Shown here: positions 35,582-44,854 of the stretch, piece after piece
How the letters are laid out: every line of letters starts with the position of its first letter
How positions within the stretch are numbered: the first letter of the stretch is position 1
Source of the DNA: CAVXTT01 sp963764685
Lineage (GTDB): Bacteria; Bacteroidota; Ignavibacteria; Ignavibacteriales; Ignavibacteriaceae
Assembly: GCA_963764685.1 (NCBI GenBank)
Contig: CAVXTT010000021.1
Coordinates: 248,001 to 312,000 of the forward strand
DNA: 64,000 nucleotides
Direction: 5' to 3'
Translations under genes and position numbers: made by a program
Notes under the pieces: model-generated
What the model was told of the DNA's origin: nothing
Seen by the model: the letters and a program-made list of their open reading frames with translations, nothing else
The model's database searches: none

Positions 35582-35832
35582 GGACACATAAGAAACACGT
35601 AGGAATTAGAGCAAAGGCATTCAACCACGGCATTTGTTCCTGGTTCTTAGTTCTTGGTTAACCTCAACTAAGAACTAAGAACTGCAAACCTTAGGTCATC
35701 GAGTGTTCCGAGTCTTCGAGGAATGTATCGAGATGACCGGCCTCAACCAGGAACTAAGAACTGCTCCAAAGAAGCATCTCAACTTGAAAAAATTTACCTT
35801 GAATGCATTAACAATATTACTATTTTTGAGCT
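35535..35832. repeat. Mosaic repeat spacer
   Basis: ACCACATTAGGCACATAAGG and related words (35560-35625), TTCTTAGTTCTTGGTT, CAACTAAGAACTAAG, the palindrome GGTCATCGAGTG...TCGAGATGACC (about 35694-35740), then CAACCAGGAACTAAGAACTG. Word order matches 30060-30290. The final 60 bases are an AT-rich leader of the TPR gene. Confidence 0.85.
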
Positions 35833-36321
35833 ATGAATAGACTTCTTGCCTTTATTTTTATACTTACATCACTTGCATTCTCACAGAGCGCGCAGGATAA
35901 TAATATCTTTATAAATGGTCATAATTTTGAACGTGCCGGGAACCTCGAAAAGGCTAAAGAGATCTATACCGATCTGGTCGCCAGGAACAGGAACATCTAC
36001 CTTTACTTTGACGCGCTTAACAGGGTACTGCTGGGACTGAAGGAATACCAGGCTTCCGCCGACCTGATAAATGAGCGGCTTAAGTACAATCCCGGTGATA
36101 TAAATCTTTGGGGTATGCTCGGGAAGACCTGGCATACAGCGGGAGATGAGAAACGTGCATATGATGCGTGGGATAAAGGTGTTGAGCTTGCAGGTGATAA
36201 CCCAGCTATGTACAGACTGATGTCTAACTTTGCTATCGAACGAAGGGCATTCAGGAAAGCGGCGGAGATACTTCAGAAGGGGAAGGATATACCGGGTGCA
36301 GATGTAAACTTTGCTCTATGA
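35833..36321 (+). CDS. Periplasmic TPR protein, N-terminal part (frameshifted)
   Basis: Signal peptide MNRLLAFIFILTSLAFSQSA, then tetratricopeptide repeats, for example GHNFERAGNLEKAKEIYTDL and LINERLKYNPGDINLWGMLG. The frame is lost at about 36313 in NFALYDLAN. A one-base indel joins it to 36311-37651 and gives about 606 residues. It is the first gene of a rightward run that includes clpX. Confidence 0.82.
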   Translation: MNRLLAFIFILTSLAFSQSAQDNNIFINGHNFERAGNLEKAKEIYTDLVARNRNIYLYFDALNRVLLGLKEYQASADLINERLKYNPGDINLWGMLGKTWHTAGDEKRAYDAWDKGVELAGDNPAMYRLMSNFAIERRAFRKAAEILQKGKDIPGADVNFAL

Positions 36322-37651
36322 TCTTGCCAATATTTATTCACTGCTGATGCAGTATGAGGATGCCGCTAAGGAATACTGCTCTCTCCTTATTGCAAAGCCG
36401 GAACAGTACGGCGTAGTTGAAGCAAGGATAATGCAGTATATTAATAAGCCGGAAGCACTGCAGGGGACAATTAAAGCCGTCGAGGATCATAAGAAGAATG
36501 CTGCCATAAATAATCTTCTCGGCAGGCTGTACATCGAGGCAAAAGATTATGAAAAGGCATATTCGGTTTATCTTGATCTTGAAGGGGACGGGGAAAAGAG
36601 GGGAAGCGAGCTTTACAGGTTTGCCCAGCAGGTATTTGCCGCGGGTGCCTATGATTATGCCGCAAAGGCTTTTAATGAAATTATGGAGAGATACCCGGAG
36701 TCCCCTTTTATTCCTGCCTCAAAGCTCGGCTATGCCAAAACTCTGGAATGGAGCATTATAGGACCGGCAGGCAATAAATCATTCCGGTCATATAAAGTAA
36801 AAGAGCCGCAGAAGCTAGAGGAGATAGTTTCGGCTTATAATGAGATTGCACGTTTGTATCCGGTTACAGATGTAGGGCAGGAGGCAAACTACAGGATAGG
36901 ATTTATAAAATTCCATTACCAGGATAAGCGGGACGAAGCGGAAGAATATTTCAGTAAAGTTATCCTTACATCTCCCTACTCCCCCTTTGCAGTAAATTCC
37001 TACGGGGAAATAGGGGAAATTTATCTAAGCCGGGGTAAGCTTGCGGACGCATATAACAGCTTTAATAAGCTTGCCGGTGACAGCAGGATACCGGAGGATA
37101 AGAAAAGAGATGCACAGTACCGGATGGCGCAGATAAGGTTTTATGAGGGGAACTTCCCTGAGTGCAGGAATATTCTAAATGAGCTTACACAGAACTTTAA
37201 GGATTACTCGGCAAACGATGCAATTGAGCTATCGCTGATGATGAACTCTTCGATGAGTGATTCGTCTAATCTGTTGTTGTTTTCGCAGGCAGAGCTGCTG
37301 GGAATACAGAAAAAATATGAGGAGGCAGCAGGAAAGTACCGCCTGGTTTATGCAAGCCAGGGGGTTTTTATGGTTCAGCACCTGGCAAAGATACGGGAAG
37401 CGGAGATGGAGCTGGCAATGGAGCATACCGACAGCGCGATGGTGCTTCTGCGGAGGGTTGCGGATGAAAAAGAGAAGAACATTTATGCAGATAAAGCCTT
37501 ATATTTGCTGGGTAGAATATACCAGGATAATCTTGGCGATCCGGTAAAGGCAGTTGAGACCTATGAAGATCTTCTTGTTAAATTTCCCAATTCCCTTTAC
37601 ATAGATGAAGCCAGGAACGAAATATTAAAACTAAGGAATAAATTAAGCTGA
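36311..37651 (+). CDS. Periplasmic TPR protein, C-terminal part (frameshifted)
   Basis: Carries on the helical repeats without a break: YDLANIYSLLMQYEDAAKEY, AFNEIMERYPESPFIPASKL, EVGQEANYRIGFIKFH-like segments (here DVGQEANYRIGFIKFHYQDK) and AVETYEDLLVKFPNSLYIDE. The later repeats have the YbgF/BamD outer-membrane-lipoprotein style of TPR. It is probably an envelope scaffold. Its stop is only 2 bases from the clpX start, so the two are cotranscribed. Confidence 0.82.
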   Translation: MLYDLANIYSLLMQYEDAAKEYCSLLIAKPEQYGVVEARIMQYINKPEALQGTIKAVEDHKKNAAINNLLGRLYIEAKDYEKAYSVYLDLEGDGEKRGSELYRFAQQVFAAGAYDYAAKAFNEIMERYPESPFIPASKLGYAKTLEWSIIGPAGNKSFRSYKVKEPQKLEEIVSAYNEIARLYPVTDVGQEANYRIGFIKFHYQDKRDEAEEYFSKVILTSPYSPFAVNSYGEIGEIYLSRGKLADAYNSFNKLAGDSRIPEDKKRDAQYRMAQIRFYEGNFPECRNILNELTQNFKDYSANDAIELSLMMNSSMSDSSNLLLFSQAELLGIQKKYEEAAGKYRLVYASQGVFMVQHLAKIREAEMELAMEHTDSAMVLLRRVADEKEKNIYADKALYLLGRIYQDNLGDPVKAVETYEDLLVKFPNSLYIDEARNEILKLRNKLS

Positions 37652-37653
37652 CT

Positions 37654-38907
37654 ATGGGTAAGAAACAGAACCAGAAAATTGTAAGATGTTCATTCTGCGG
37701 CAGGGATGGAAGTGAAGTGGGAAGCATGATTGCTGGTCCCGACGTGTATATCTGTGATATCTGCATCGGAAGCAGTGTGGATATTTTAAAGAATAACCTT
37801 GCGGCATTTAACTTCTCAAAAACAAAGACGAATGCTTTTAATACTCCCGATAAGATAAAGAGAACACTTGACGAATATGTTATAGGACAGGACAGGGCGA
37901 AGAAGATCCTTTCGGTTGCCGTATATAACCACTATAAGAGAATTAACTCAAAGACATCATACTTTGAGCTTGATGATGTTGAAGTTGAGAAGAGCAATAT
38001 ATTATTAATCGGTCCTACCGGTGTAGGCAAGACGCTTCTTGCGCAGACACTTGCAAAGATACTTGATGTTCCCTTTGCCATAGCCGATGCAACTACCTTA
38101 ACCGAAGCCGGATATGTAGGTGATGATGTTGAGACTGTGCTTGTGCATCTTCTGCAGGCAGCTGATTATAATCTGGACAGGGCCCAGAAGGGTATCGTCT
38201 ACATCGACGAAATTGACAAGATCGCCAGGAAAAGCGAAAGCACTTCTATTACAAGAGATGTTTCCGGTGAGGGAGTGCAGCAGGCGCTCCTTAAAATACT
38301 TGAGGGCACAATTGCAGGCGTACCTCCTAAAGGAGGAAGGAAGCATCCCGAGCAGAGTCTTATAAATATCAATACAAAGAATATCCTTTTTATTGTGGGC
38401 GGAGCCTTTGAAGGAATCGATAAGATAATTGCTGCCAGGATGAATAAGAACAAGATGGGCTTCTCGTCCGACATTACCAGGCATAAGAATGCCGATGATT
38501 ATATCCTTAACTTCCTGCTGCCGGAAGATCTTCTTAAATATGGTCTGATACCTGAACTTGTAGGAAGAATACCTGTAACTGCTCCACTGCACTCATTATC
38601 TGCCAATGCATTCAAGAATATCCTTACCGAGCCGAAGAATGCAATACTCAAGCAGTATAAAAAGCTTTTTATGATGGAAGGTGTGGAGCTTGAGTTTGAT
38701 CCTTTCTCGCTGGATGCTATCGTACTGAAGGCAATTGAAAGGAAGACAGGCGCCCGGGCATTAAGATCCATCGTTGAGAACTTTATGCTGGATATAATGT
38801 TCGATCTTCCCGATAAGGAGAATGTCGACAAGTGCATTATTACGAGAGAGGTTGTTGAGTCAGGGGCAGAACCGATCTATCTTGAGACTAAGATAAAATC
38901 CGCCTAG
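37654..38907 (+). CDS. clpX: ATP-dependent Clp protease ATP-binding subunit ClpX
   Basis: AAA+ unfoldase that feeds proteins to ClpP. The 417 residues are normal. The zinc-binding domain has C12, C15, C34 and C37. Walker A GPTGVGKT is near residue 120, Walker B IVYIDEIDKIA near 182, the pore loop region is GYVGDDVE, and the sensor/arginine region includes LVGRIPVTAPLHSL and KTGARALRSIVE. clpP is not adjacent in this window. It is intact, in contrast to the frameshifted TPR gene before it, and is followed after 14 bases by a secreted-protein gene. Confidence 0.97.
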   Translation: MGKKQNQKIVRCSFCGRDGSEVGSMIAGPDVYICDICIGSSVDILKNNLAAFNFSKTKTNAFNTPDKIKRTLDEYVIGQDRAKKILSVAVYNHYKRINSKTSYFELDDVEVEKSNILLIGPTGVGKTLLAQTLAKILDVPFAIADATTLTEAGYVGDDVETVLVHLLQAADYNLDRAQKGIVYIDEIDKIARKSESTSITRDVSGEGVQQALLKILEGTIAGVPPKGGRKHPEQSLININTKNILFIVGGAFEGIDKIIAARMNKNKMGFSSDITRHKNADDYILNFLLPEDLLKYGLIPELVGRIPVTAPLHSLSANAFKNILTEPKNAILKQYKKLFMMEGVELEFDPFSLDAIVLKAIERKTGARALRSIVENFMLDIMFDLPDKENVDKCIITREVVESGAEPIYLETKIKSA

Positions 38908-38921
38908 CACCGGTCATACAA

Positions 38922-40175
38922 ATGAAAAAGCTTCTGCTGTTCATTCTGCTGAATGTATTTTGTTTATTCCCGCAGGATAAAATTCTTATCTATATGGATC
39001 TCGACCAGACAGACCACCTTAAGGCTTACGGCATAACTTTTAATGCTCTTGAAGCAGGAGTTAAAGCAGATTGGCTTCTCAACTACCGGGGCGGCTCTTT
39101 CATGATCGATTACACTGATAAACTGGCAGCAGAGTGCCGTATAGAAGGAGTAGCATTCACTTCCATTTCAGCATCGGATGCCGTGCAGCTTTACTCGGAG
39201 GTTCAGAGTGAAGATAATAATATGGATGTCATCCGTCTCGAGAAGGCACCGAAGATCGCAGTGTATGTCCCGCCGGGATTCCAGCCATGGGATGATGCAG
39301 TTACCCTTGCACTGGAATATGCAAAAGTGCCATATACAAAGATATGGAACGATGAAATATTAAGAGGGGATCTAAGCAAGTACGACTGGCTGCACCTGCA
39401 TCACGAGGACTTTACCGGGCAGTACGGGAAGTTCTACGGCAGCTTTGCCAATGCACAATGGTATATCGATCAGCAGCTCCTTTATGAAGAAAATGCAAAG
39501 AAGAACGGCTTTAAGAAAGTATCGGAGATGATGAAGGCTGTCTCCCTTACAATTAAAAATTATGTAGCAGGGGGAGGATTCTTATTTGCTATGTGCTCTG
39601 CTACCGATTCGTATGATATTTCCCTCGCAGCAATGAATGTAGACATTTGCGCCGAAATGTATGACGGTGATGCCGCAGACCCTGATGCGCAGTCGAAGCT
39701 TGACTTCTCAAATACATTTGCATTCGAGAACTTTAAGCTTACGATGAATCCTTTTATTTATGAGTACAGCGACATCGATATCCAGCAGCCGGAAATAGGT
39801 TCACAGGAGAATGATTACTTTACCTTATTCGAGTTTTCGGCAAAGTACGACCCTGTCCCTACAATGCTTACACAGGACCACGCCAATGTAATAAACGGCT
39901 TTATGGGACAGACGACAATGTTCCGGAAGCAATACATCAAACACTCGGTTATTATACTTGCTGAAAGAAGCGGCACCGACCAGGTGAGATACATACACGG
40001 CAACTTCGGCAGGGGCACTTTTACTTTCTACGGCGGGCACGATCCTGAAGATTACCAGCACGCTGTGGGAGATCCTCCCACTGATCTGTCGATCCATAAG
40101 AACTCTCCCGGGTACAGGCTTATATTAAATAATGTTCTATTCCCTGCAGCAACAAAGAAGAAACAAAAAACGTGA
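38922..40175 (+). CDS. Secreted protein of the family often labelled asparagine synthetase B (GATase1-like)
   Basis: The 417 residues begin with a signal peptide (MKKLLLFILLNVFCLFPQ). I recognise this family from Bacteroidetes genomes, where it is commonly but doubtfully named asparagine synthetase B. Conserved stretches are YMDLDQTDHLKAYGITF, DWLLNYRGGSFM, YDWLHLHHEDFTGQYGKFY and GGGFLFAMCSATDSYDI. The cysteine in AMCSATDS and the late HGNFGRGTFTFYGGHDPED suggest a class I glutamine-amidotransferase/ThuA-like fold outside the cytoplasm. There is no synthetase domain, so the common name is misleading. Its stop overlaps the next gene's GTG start (GTGA). Confidence 0.75.
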   Translation: MKKLLLFILLNVFCLFPQDKILIYMDLDQTDHLKAYGITFNALEAGVKADWLLNYRGGSFMIDYTDKLAAECRIEGVAFTSISASDAVQLYSEVQSEDNNMDVIRLEKAPKIAVYVPPGFQPWDDAVTLALEYAKVPYTKIWNDEILRGDLSKYDWLHLHHEDFTGQYGKFYGSFANAQWYIDQQLLYEENAKKNGFKKVSEMMKAVSLTIKNYVAGGGFLFAMCSATDSYDISLAAMNVDICAEMYDGDAADPDAQSKLDFSNTFAFENFKLTMNPFIYEYSDIDIQQPEIGSQENDYFTLFEFSAKYDPVPTMLTQDHANVINGFMGQTTMFRKQYIKHSVIILAERSGTDQVRYIHGNFGRGTFTFYGGHDPEDYQHAVGDPPTDLSIHKNSPGYRLILNNVLFPAATKKKQKT

Positions 40176-40825
40176 AGACTGTAACTGTAAAGAACCGGGA
40201 AGAAATTCCCATCGGCAAGATCGTATGCGTCGGCAGGAACTATACCGAGCATATAAAAGAGTTAGGCAGTGTTGCAGCTGAGAAACCTGTCGTTTTCCTT
40301 AAGCCTGCTTCGGCAGTAATTTATTCGGGGGATAAGATAAGGATTCCCTCATTCTCAAATGATGTTCATTACGAGACTGAACTTGTACTGCTCATCGGCA
40401 GGGCAATCAAAGATGCCGGTGAGAAGGAAGCAGAGGAAGCTATTGCCGGGTATGGTGTGGGACTTGATATGACCGCCCGTGATGTTCAGAATAATCTTAA
40501 GAAGCAGGGGCATCCATGGACTATATCAAAATGCTTTGATACTTCCGCCGTCCTCTCTGAATTTATTTCTGTGAAGGATTACCGGCTTACTCTTAGTGAA
40601 GAAATCATTCTTAATGTTAATGGCGTGGAGAGGCAGCACGAGAAGCTGAACAAGATGATCTTCCCTCCTGTACAGATAGTTGAATACCTTTCATCACTGA
40701 TGACACTTGAAAGAGGAGATCTTGTTTATACCGGAACCCCTGCAGGGGTTGGTAAAGTAACTAAAGGGGATAAGCTTTCTGCATCAATTACCGAAGTAGC
40801 TTCCCTGGAGTGCGGGGTAGATTAG
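40172..40825 (+). CDS. Fumarylacetoacetate-hydrolase-family enzyme
   Basis: A 217-residue protein of the FAH family (acylpyruvase/YcgM-like short form). Metal ligands are visible: the two glutamates in HYETELVLLIG and the aspartate in GYGVGLDMTARDVQ. KIVCVGRNYTEHIKELG and LVYTGTPAGVGKV are the family ends. Substrates are typically acylpyruvates, or oxaloacetate in decarboxylating members. Starts at GTG 40172 overlapping the preceding stop, so it is translationally coupled. It converges on ruvA with a 4-base overlap. Confidence 0.9.
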   Translation: MKTVTVKNREEIPIGKIVCVGRNYTEHIKELGSVAAEKPVVFLKPASAVIYSGDKIRIPSFSNDVHYETELVLLIGRAIKDAGEKEAEEAIAGYGVGLDMTARDVQNNLKKQGHPWTISKCFDTSAVLSEFISVKDYRLTLSEEIILNVNGVERQHEKLNKMIFPPVQIVEYLSSLMTLERGDLVYTGTPAGVGKVTKGDKLSASITEVASLECGVD

Positions 40826-41403
40826 CTGTTAAGCACGGAGAGTGCTTTTTTTATAAGCTCTTCGACTGATAATGAAGAATTATTAGTCAGTATATCCCTT
40901 ATGACCTTTTCTGCAACCTTTATATTATATCCCAGCGTGGTAAGAGCAGACACCGCTTCTGATCTTATATTATAAGGTATTTCTCCCTCCCCTTCTGAAA
41001 CGATATGATCAACTTTCGATCTTAGCTCAAGCATAAGGCGCTCGGCTGTCTTTCTGCCTATACCGGGAACAGCAGTAATTCTCCCGATCTCATTATTCTG
41101 TATTGCTGATTTAAGATCGTCTATCCGTATGCCGGATAATACGCTTAATGCCGTCTTAGGACCTATGCCGCTGACCGAGATAAGCAGCTCGAACATCTCC
41201 TTCTCTGCTTCAGTATAAAAACCAAACAGGGTGATTGAGTCTTCCTTTACATTCGTGTAGATAAAGAGGGAGACGGTATCGCTGTCGGATATCTTTTCAA
41301 ATGTCATTATGGAAATAAATACGGCGTAACCTACACCGTTTACATCAAGCAGCAGGCGTGTGGGCTTAGCGGAGATTATCTTTCCTTTTAAGAATCCGAT
41401 CAT
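40822..41403 (-). CDS. ruvA: Holliday junction branch migration protein RuvA
   Basis: Tetrameric DNA-binding protein that loads RuvB onto Holliday junctions. The 193 residues show the OB-fold start MIGFLKGKIISAKPTRLLLD, then two helix-hairpin-helix motifs, SVSGIGPKTALSVLSG and AVPGIGRKTAERLMLEL, and a C-terminal RuvB-binding domain (YNIKVAEKVIRDIL). Overlaps ruvC by 4 bases. ruvB is not in the window. Confidence 0.96.
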   Translation of the reverse strand: MIGFLKGKIISAKPTRLLLDVNGVGYAVFISIMTFEKISDSDTVSLFIYTNVKEDSITLFGFYTEAEKEMFELLISVSGIGPKTALSVLSGIRIDDLKSAIQNNEIGRITAVPGIGRKTAERLMLELRSKVDHIVSEGEGEIPYNIRSEAVSALTTLGYNIKVAEKVIRDILTNNSSLSVEELIKKALSVLNS

Positions 41404-41693
41404 ATGTTTACTATCCGTTCGGGAAATGCTTCAATAAATGCCTTCCAGTTCTTCTTTCCCTTAGCAGGTGTCTTTGCTCTTAACGAATGACATATTGCAA
41501 CTGCAAGGGCATCGCTTTCATCGGGAAACATTTTAACAGGTTTAATATTCAGGATGGTCTTTGACCATATATTCCACCTGGTCTTTGGAGGCAGCGCCTG
41601 TACCTGTAACGGAACGTTTAATTTCCCTGGGGGAATATTCACTGCTCGGTATTTTGTTATGGACAGCCGCAAGGAGCGATACTCCTCTTGCAT
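41400..41693 (-). CDS. ruvC: RuvC C-terminal part (frameshifted)
   Basis: The genuine segment is the end: NIKPVKMFPDESDALAVAIC and HSLRAKTPAKG, holding the late catalytic aspartates of the RuvC resolvase. The first third of this frame is noise. The missing middle (FAIETAFFGKN, SAMKIGYARGV, PREIKRSVTG) is readable in a third frame between about 41600 and 41760. Two indels therefore break the gene; the intended product is about 180 residues. Confidence 0.82.
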   Translation of the reverse strand: MQEEYRSLRLSITKYRAVNIPPGKLNVPLQVQALPPKTRWNIWSKTILNIKPVKMFPDESDALAVAICHSLRAKTPAKGKKNWKAFIEAFPERIVNI

Positions 41694-41755
41694 ATCCTAT
41701 TTTCATAGCCGACTGCACATTCTTCCCGAAGAAGGCTGTCTCTATAGCAAACTCA

Positions 41756-41941
41756 TCAGGTGAATGTTTGTGAGATCAGAGAACAAAGCTGTTCGTAAAT
41801 AATTTCAAGCTTAAGAGGAAGTGTTTTTGTTGAGGAAGGACGGATAACACCGCTGGCTACTTTACGAAGGGAATTATTCTCAAGGCAGATTATTCCGTAA
41901 CCTGTACATATGGTGCCCGGATCAATTCCCAGGATTATCAT
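41756..41941 (-). CDS. ruvC: Holliday junction resolvase RuvC, N-terminal part (frameshifted)
   Basis: Begins MIILGIDPGTICTGYGII, in which D7 is the first catalytic aspartate of the RNase H fold. It continues as RuvC to LEIIYEQLCSLISQ before the frame is lost near 41765. The full gene spans 41400-41941. ruvC-ruvA form an operon. It follows yebC by 25 bases. Confidence 0.88.
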   Translation of the reverse strand: MIILGIDPGTICTGYGIICLENNSLRKVASGVIRPSSTKTLPLKLEIIYEQLCSLISQTFT

Positions 41942-41966
41942 TTGGCTGAGACCTGCTGTGTTTAAT

Positions 41967-42703
41967 TTATTTTAATGAGTCTTCGTCAAAATCAGCATTG
42001 GAATAAACATTCTGAACATCATCGATATCTTCAAGAGCTTCTATCAGCGCAATAACCTTTTCAGAATCTTCCCCTTTAAGGGAAATAAAATTCTTTGCCA
42101 CCCACTGGAGCGAAGCATTATCAACGGATAGCTTCTTTGAAACAATTGCCTTTCTTACAGGCTCAAACTTTCTACAGGAGTTTTAACTTCAAAGTAATCA
42201 TCTTCGGTCGTCAGATCATCGGCGCCTGCATCGAGTGCAAGCTCCATCATATCATCTTCACTCTTTCCCTGCCGGGGAAGAGTGATCACACCTTTCCTGT
42301 TAAACATCCAGGCAACTGTTCCGGCTTCTCCCATTGTACCCCCGTACTTGCTGAAAATATGTCTTACTTCAGCTACTGTCCTGTTCTTGTTATCTGTAGC
42401 AACTTCAACCATAACGGCAATGCCTGCCGGGGCATAGCCTTCGTAAGTAAGCTCGTGATACTGCACTCCCTGGAGGTCGCCGGTAGCTTTTTTAATCGCC
42501 CGGTCTATATTATCTGCGGGCATATTAGCCGACTTGGCATTATCTATTGCAAGTCTTAGTCTGGGGTTGCCGTTAGGGTCTCCTCCTCCTTCACGTGCGG
42601 ATATTGTAATTTCCTTGATGAGCTTGGTAAACAGCTTGCCCCTTTTGGAATCAATGGCAGCTTTCTTCCTTTTAGTGGTTGCCCATTTTGAATGACCTGA
42701 CAT
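41967..42703 (-). CDS. yebC: YebC/PmpR-family protein (one frameshift)
   Basis: About 245 residues if repaired. The start MSGHSKWATTKRKKAAIDSK is diagnostic, followed by LTKLIKEIT-type sequence (here FTKLIKEITISAREGGGDPN) and GGTMGEAGTVAWMFNRKGVI. The frame breaks near 42168. The other frame supplies KFEPVRKAIVSKKLSVDNAS and ALEDIDDVQNVYSNADFDE, then TAA at 41967-41969. YebC proteins act as regulators or help ribosomes pass proline-rich stretches. Its ATG touches the recJ stop. YebC next to ruvC-ruvA is a common bacterial arrangement. Confidence 0.93.
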
Positions 42704-44442
42704 TAAACTAACTCCTGAATATTTTCTTTAATAGCTATATCCTTTAATCTCAGCTGAGGGAAAGTTCTCCCGTCCCTTGATGTTTTATCGATTGTAAACA
42801 CAACATCGAGAGGATTACCGTTCCTGTTTATGATGTCGCAGTAACTTCCCATATTGAACCCGATGCAGTCGAATACTCTTTCCGAGCCGTTCTGCTTAAG
42901 GTTGATGAGCAGGTGGCTCGAACCAACTACCCTGGGGAATCCGGAGACCTCAACATTTTCTGCTACGAATACAGGTCTCATATTCCCGGGACCAAAGGGA
43001 GCGAACATATCAATAATTCTAAGAAACTTAGGTGTAATTTCGGAAAACTTTATCTTAGAATCGATGTAAATTTCAGGGAATAATTCTCCGTCTCCGAGAG
43101 TTTCCTTCACTATCTGGTTGAATTTGATCTTAAACTCATCGAGACGGTCTACATCCAGGGCAAGACCTGCAGCAGCCTGGTGCCCTCCGAAATGCAGAAG
43201 CAGCTCCTCGCATTTCTTCAATGCTTCATATATATTGAAGTTGGATATGCTTCTTGCAGATCCTTTTGCTATGCCGTCAACGGTGGTAAGCATAATTGTG
43301 GGACGGTAGTATTTTTCTACAAGCCGTGAAGCAACAATTCCTATTACTCCCGGATGCCAGCTTTCCTGGTGCAGGATTATTGGGATCTCTGCACTTAGAT
43401 CAAGTGAATCCTCCACAAGACTAATGGCATTTATATAAGTATCCTCATCGATTTTTCTTCTTGTATAATTATCAGTCTCGAGCATCTGGGCAAGTCTTAA
43501 AGCGTTCGCTTCATCTTTTGTAACAAGGAGCTCAACGGCGTGCTGGGCATCCCCGAGTCTGCCCACTGCATTTATCCTTGGAGCAAGAGTAAATACTATT
43601 TGTCCCGAGTTAAGATTCCCCGGTTCAATATTACTCTTTTGAATAAGTGCTTTAATACCGGGACGGGGTTCGCTGTTTATCTGCTTAAGTCCTTCCTTTA
43701 CAAGCACCCTGTTCTCTTCAACGAGGGAAACAATATCAGCAGCGCTGGCAAGAGCAACAAGATCAAGATACTTTAACGGCAGTTCTCTTTTTCCTATTCT
43801 CTCTGAGATTCCCTGGGCAAGCTTAAATGCAACGCCGGCACCCGACAAATATTTAAATGGATAGCTGCATCCGGGCTGAAGGGGATCAAGCACTGCATAA
43901 GCATCAGGCAGAATATCCTTCGGCTGATGATGATCGCAGATGATTACATCAAGGCCAAGCTGTTTGGCATAAGTAACTTCCTCGACGGCAGTAATGCCGC
44001 AGTCGACACTTACTACCAGGGAGCCATTAATCGATTTAACATAGTCAAGTCCTGCCCTTGATATGCCGTATCCCTCAGTAAGTCTTTTGGGAATATAGAA
44101 ATCGACATTGGCATCAAGCTCCTTAAGGAACATATACATCAGTGCAGTTGAGCAGGTGCCGTCGACATCATAGTCGCCGTAGATGCATATAGGTTCATTT
44201 TCAGTTAAGGCTTGTATGATCCTGTAGGTGGCGCTTTCCATTCCTTTCATCAGGAAAGGATTATGAAATGATTCAATAGAAGGGCGGAAGAAATTCTTTG
44301 CCTGCTGGAAATTTTTAACGTCCCTCGTTACAAGCAGAGAGGCGAGCACCTTAGAAATGTTTAGAGATTCAGCGAGGGAGTTTATAAGAAAATCGTTTTC
44401 AGGAGCATTAATTTTCCAGCGTTTCTTTAACATAAAAACCAA
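42703..44442 (-). CDS. recJ: Single-stranded-DNA-specific exonuclease RecJ
   Basis: A 5'-3' exonuclease for recombination and mismatch repair. The 579 residues show DHH-family motifs: ICIYGDYDVDGTCSTAL, VVSVDCGITA, VIICDHHQPKD, then the DHHA1 motif HFGGHQAAAGLALD and the OB-fold tail. It is uninterrupted. It heads a leftward recombination run recJ-yebC-ruvC-ruvA. Confidence 0.95.
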   Translation of the reverse strand: MVFMLKKRWKINAPENDFLINSLAESLNISKVLASLLVTRDVKNFQQAKNFFRPSIESFHNPFLMKGMESATYRIIQALTENEPICIYGDYDVDGTCSTALMYMFLKELDANVDFYIPKRLTEGYGISRAGLDYVKSINGSLVVSVDCGITAVEEVTYAKQLGLDVIICDHHQPKDILPDAYAVLDPLQPGCSYPFKYLSGAGVAFKLAQGISERIGKRELPLKYLDLVALASAADIVSLVEENRVLVKEGLKQINSEPRPGIKALIQKSNIEPGNLNSGQIVFTLAPRINAVGRLGDAQHAVELLVTKDEANALRLAQMLETDNYTRRKIDEDTYINAISLVEDSLDLSAEIPIILHQESWHPGVIGIVASRLVEKYYRPTIMLTTVDGIAKGSARSISNFNIYEALKKCEELLLHFGGHQAAAGLALDVDRLDEFKIKFNQIVKETLGDGELFPEIYIDSKIKFSEITPKFLRIIDMFAPFGPGNMRPVFVAENVEVSGFPRVVGSSHLLINLKQNGSERVFDCIGFNMGSYCDIINRNGNPLDVVFTIDKTSRDGRTFPQLRLKDIAIKENIQELV

Positions 44443-44460
44443 TATTTACAAAAGAACATT

Positions 44461-44854
44461 GAGAATAGTTCAGGTTGTAAGCCGAATTCTGTATCCCGCC
44501 CAAAGGCGGGAGGCAATTATTTATCTAGACCGGATGTTGCCATACGGTTCAAGCAGTCTACCCGGAAACCATTCGGGCGAACAACCCTATTCCCCCAAAG
44601 GGGAACGGTTTCCCTATTTGACCTTGCTTCGAGCGGGGTTTACCATGCCGGAAATGTTACCATTTCCGCGGTAGGCTCTTACCCTGCCATTTCACCCTTA
44701 CCCCGCTAAAGCGGGGCGGTATATTTTCTGTGGCACTTTCCGTATCCCGTTATAAACGGGACCCCGGGTGTTACCCGGCGCTCTGTTCTGTGAAGTTCGG
44801 ACTTTCCTCTCTTCCGGTTACCCGGAACAGCAATTGCCCGCCTGAACTATTCTC
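44461..44854 (-). ncRNA. rnpB: RNase P RNA (bacterial type A)
   Basis: The catalytic RNA that trims the 5' end of pre-tRNA. Read on the minus strand, the ends pair perfectly as helix P1 (GAGAATAGTTCAGG at the 5' end with CCTGAACTATTCTC at the 3' end). The invariant AGAGGAAAGTCCG lies near the 5' end, followed by ACAGAACAGAGCGCCGGGTA and ACACCCGGGG. The conserved 3' segment contains ATACAGAATTCGGCTTACA. GC-rich hairpins such as CCCGCCTTTGGGCGG decorate it. An open frame on the plus strand here is not a gene. Transcribed in the same direction as recJ, 19 bases before it. Confidence 0.95.

Noticed and set aside
38098..38592. 164-codon minus-strand frame
   Set aside because: Antisense to clpX, which is intact with all AAA+ motifs.
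42095..42559. 154-codon plus-strand frame
   Set aside because: Antisense shadow of yebC, which has diagnostic motifs on the minus strand.
44357..44674. Plus-strand open frame of 105 codons
   Set aside because: Lies across the recJ start and rnpB, whose RNA structure is clear; the translation is meaningless.
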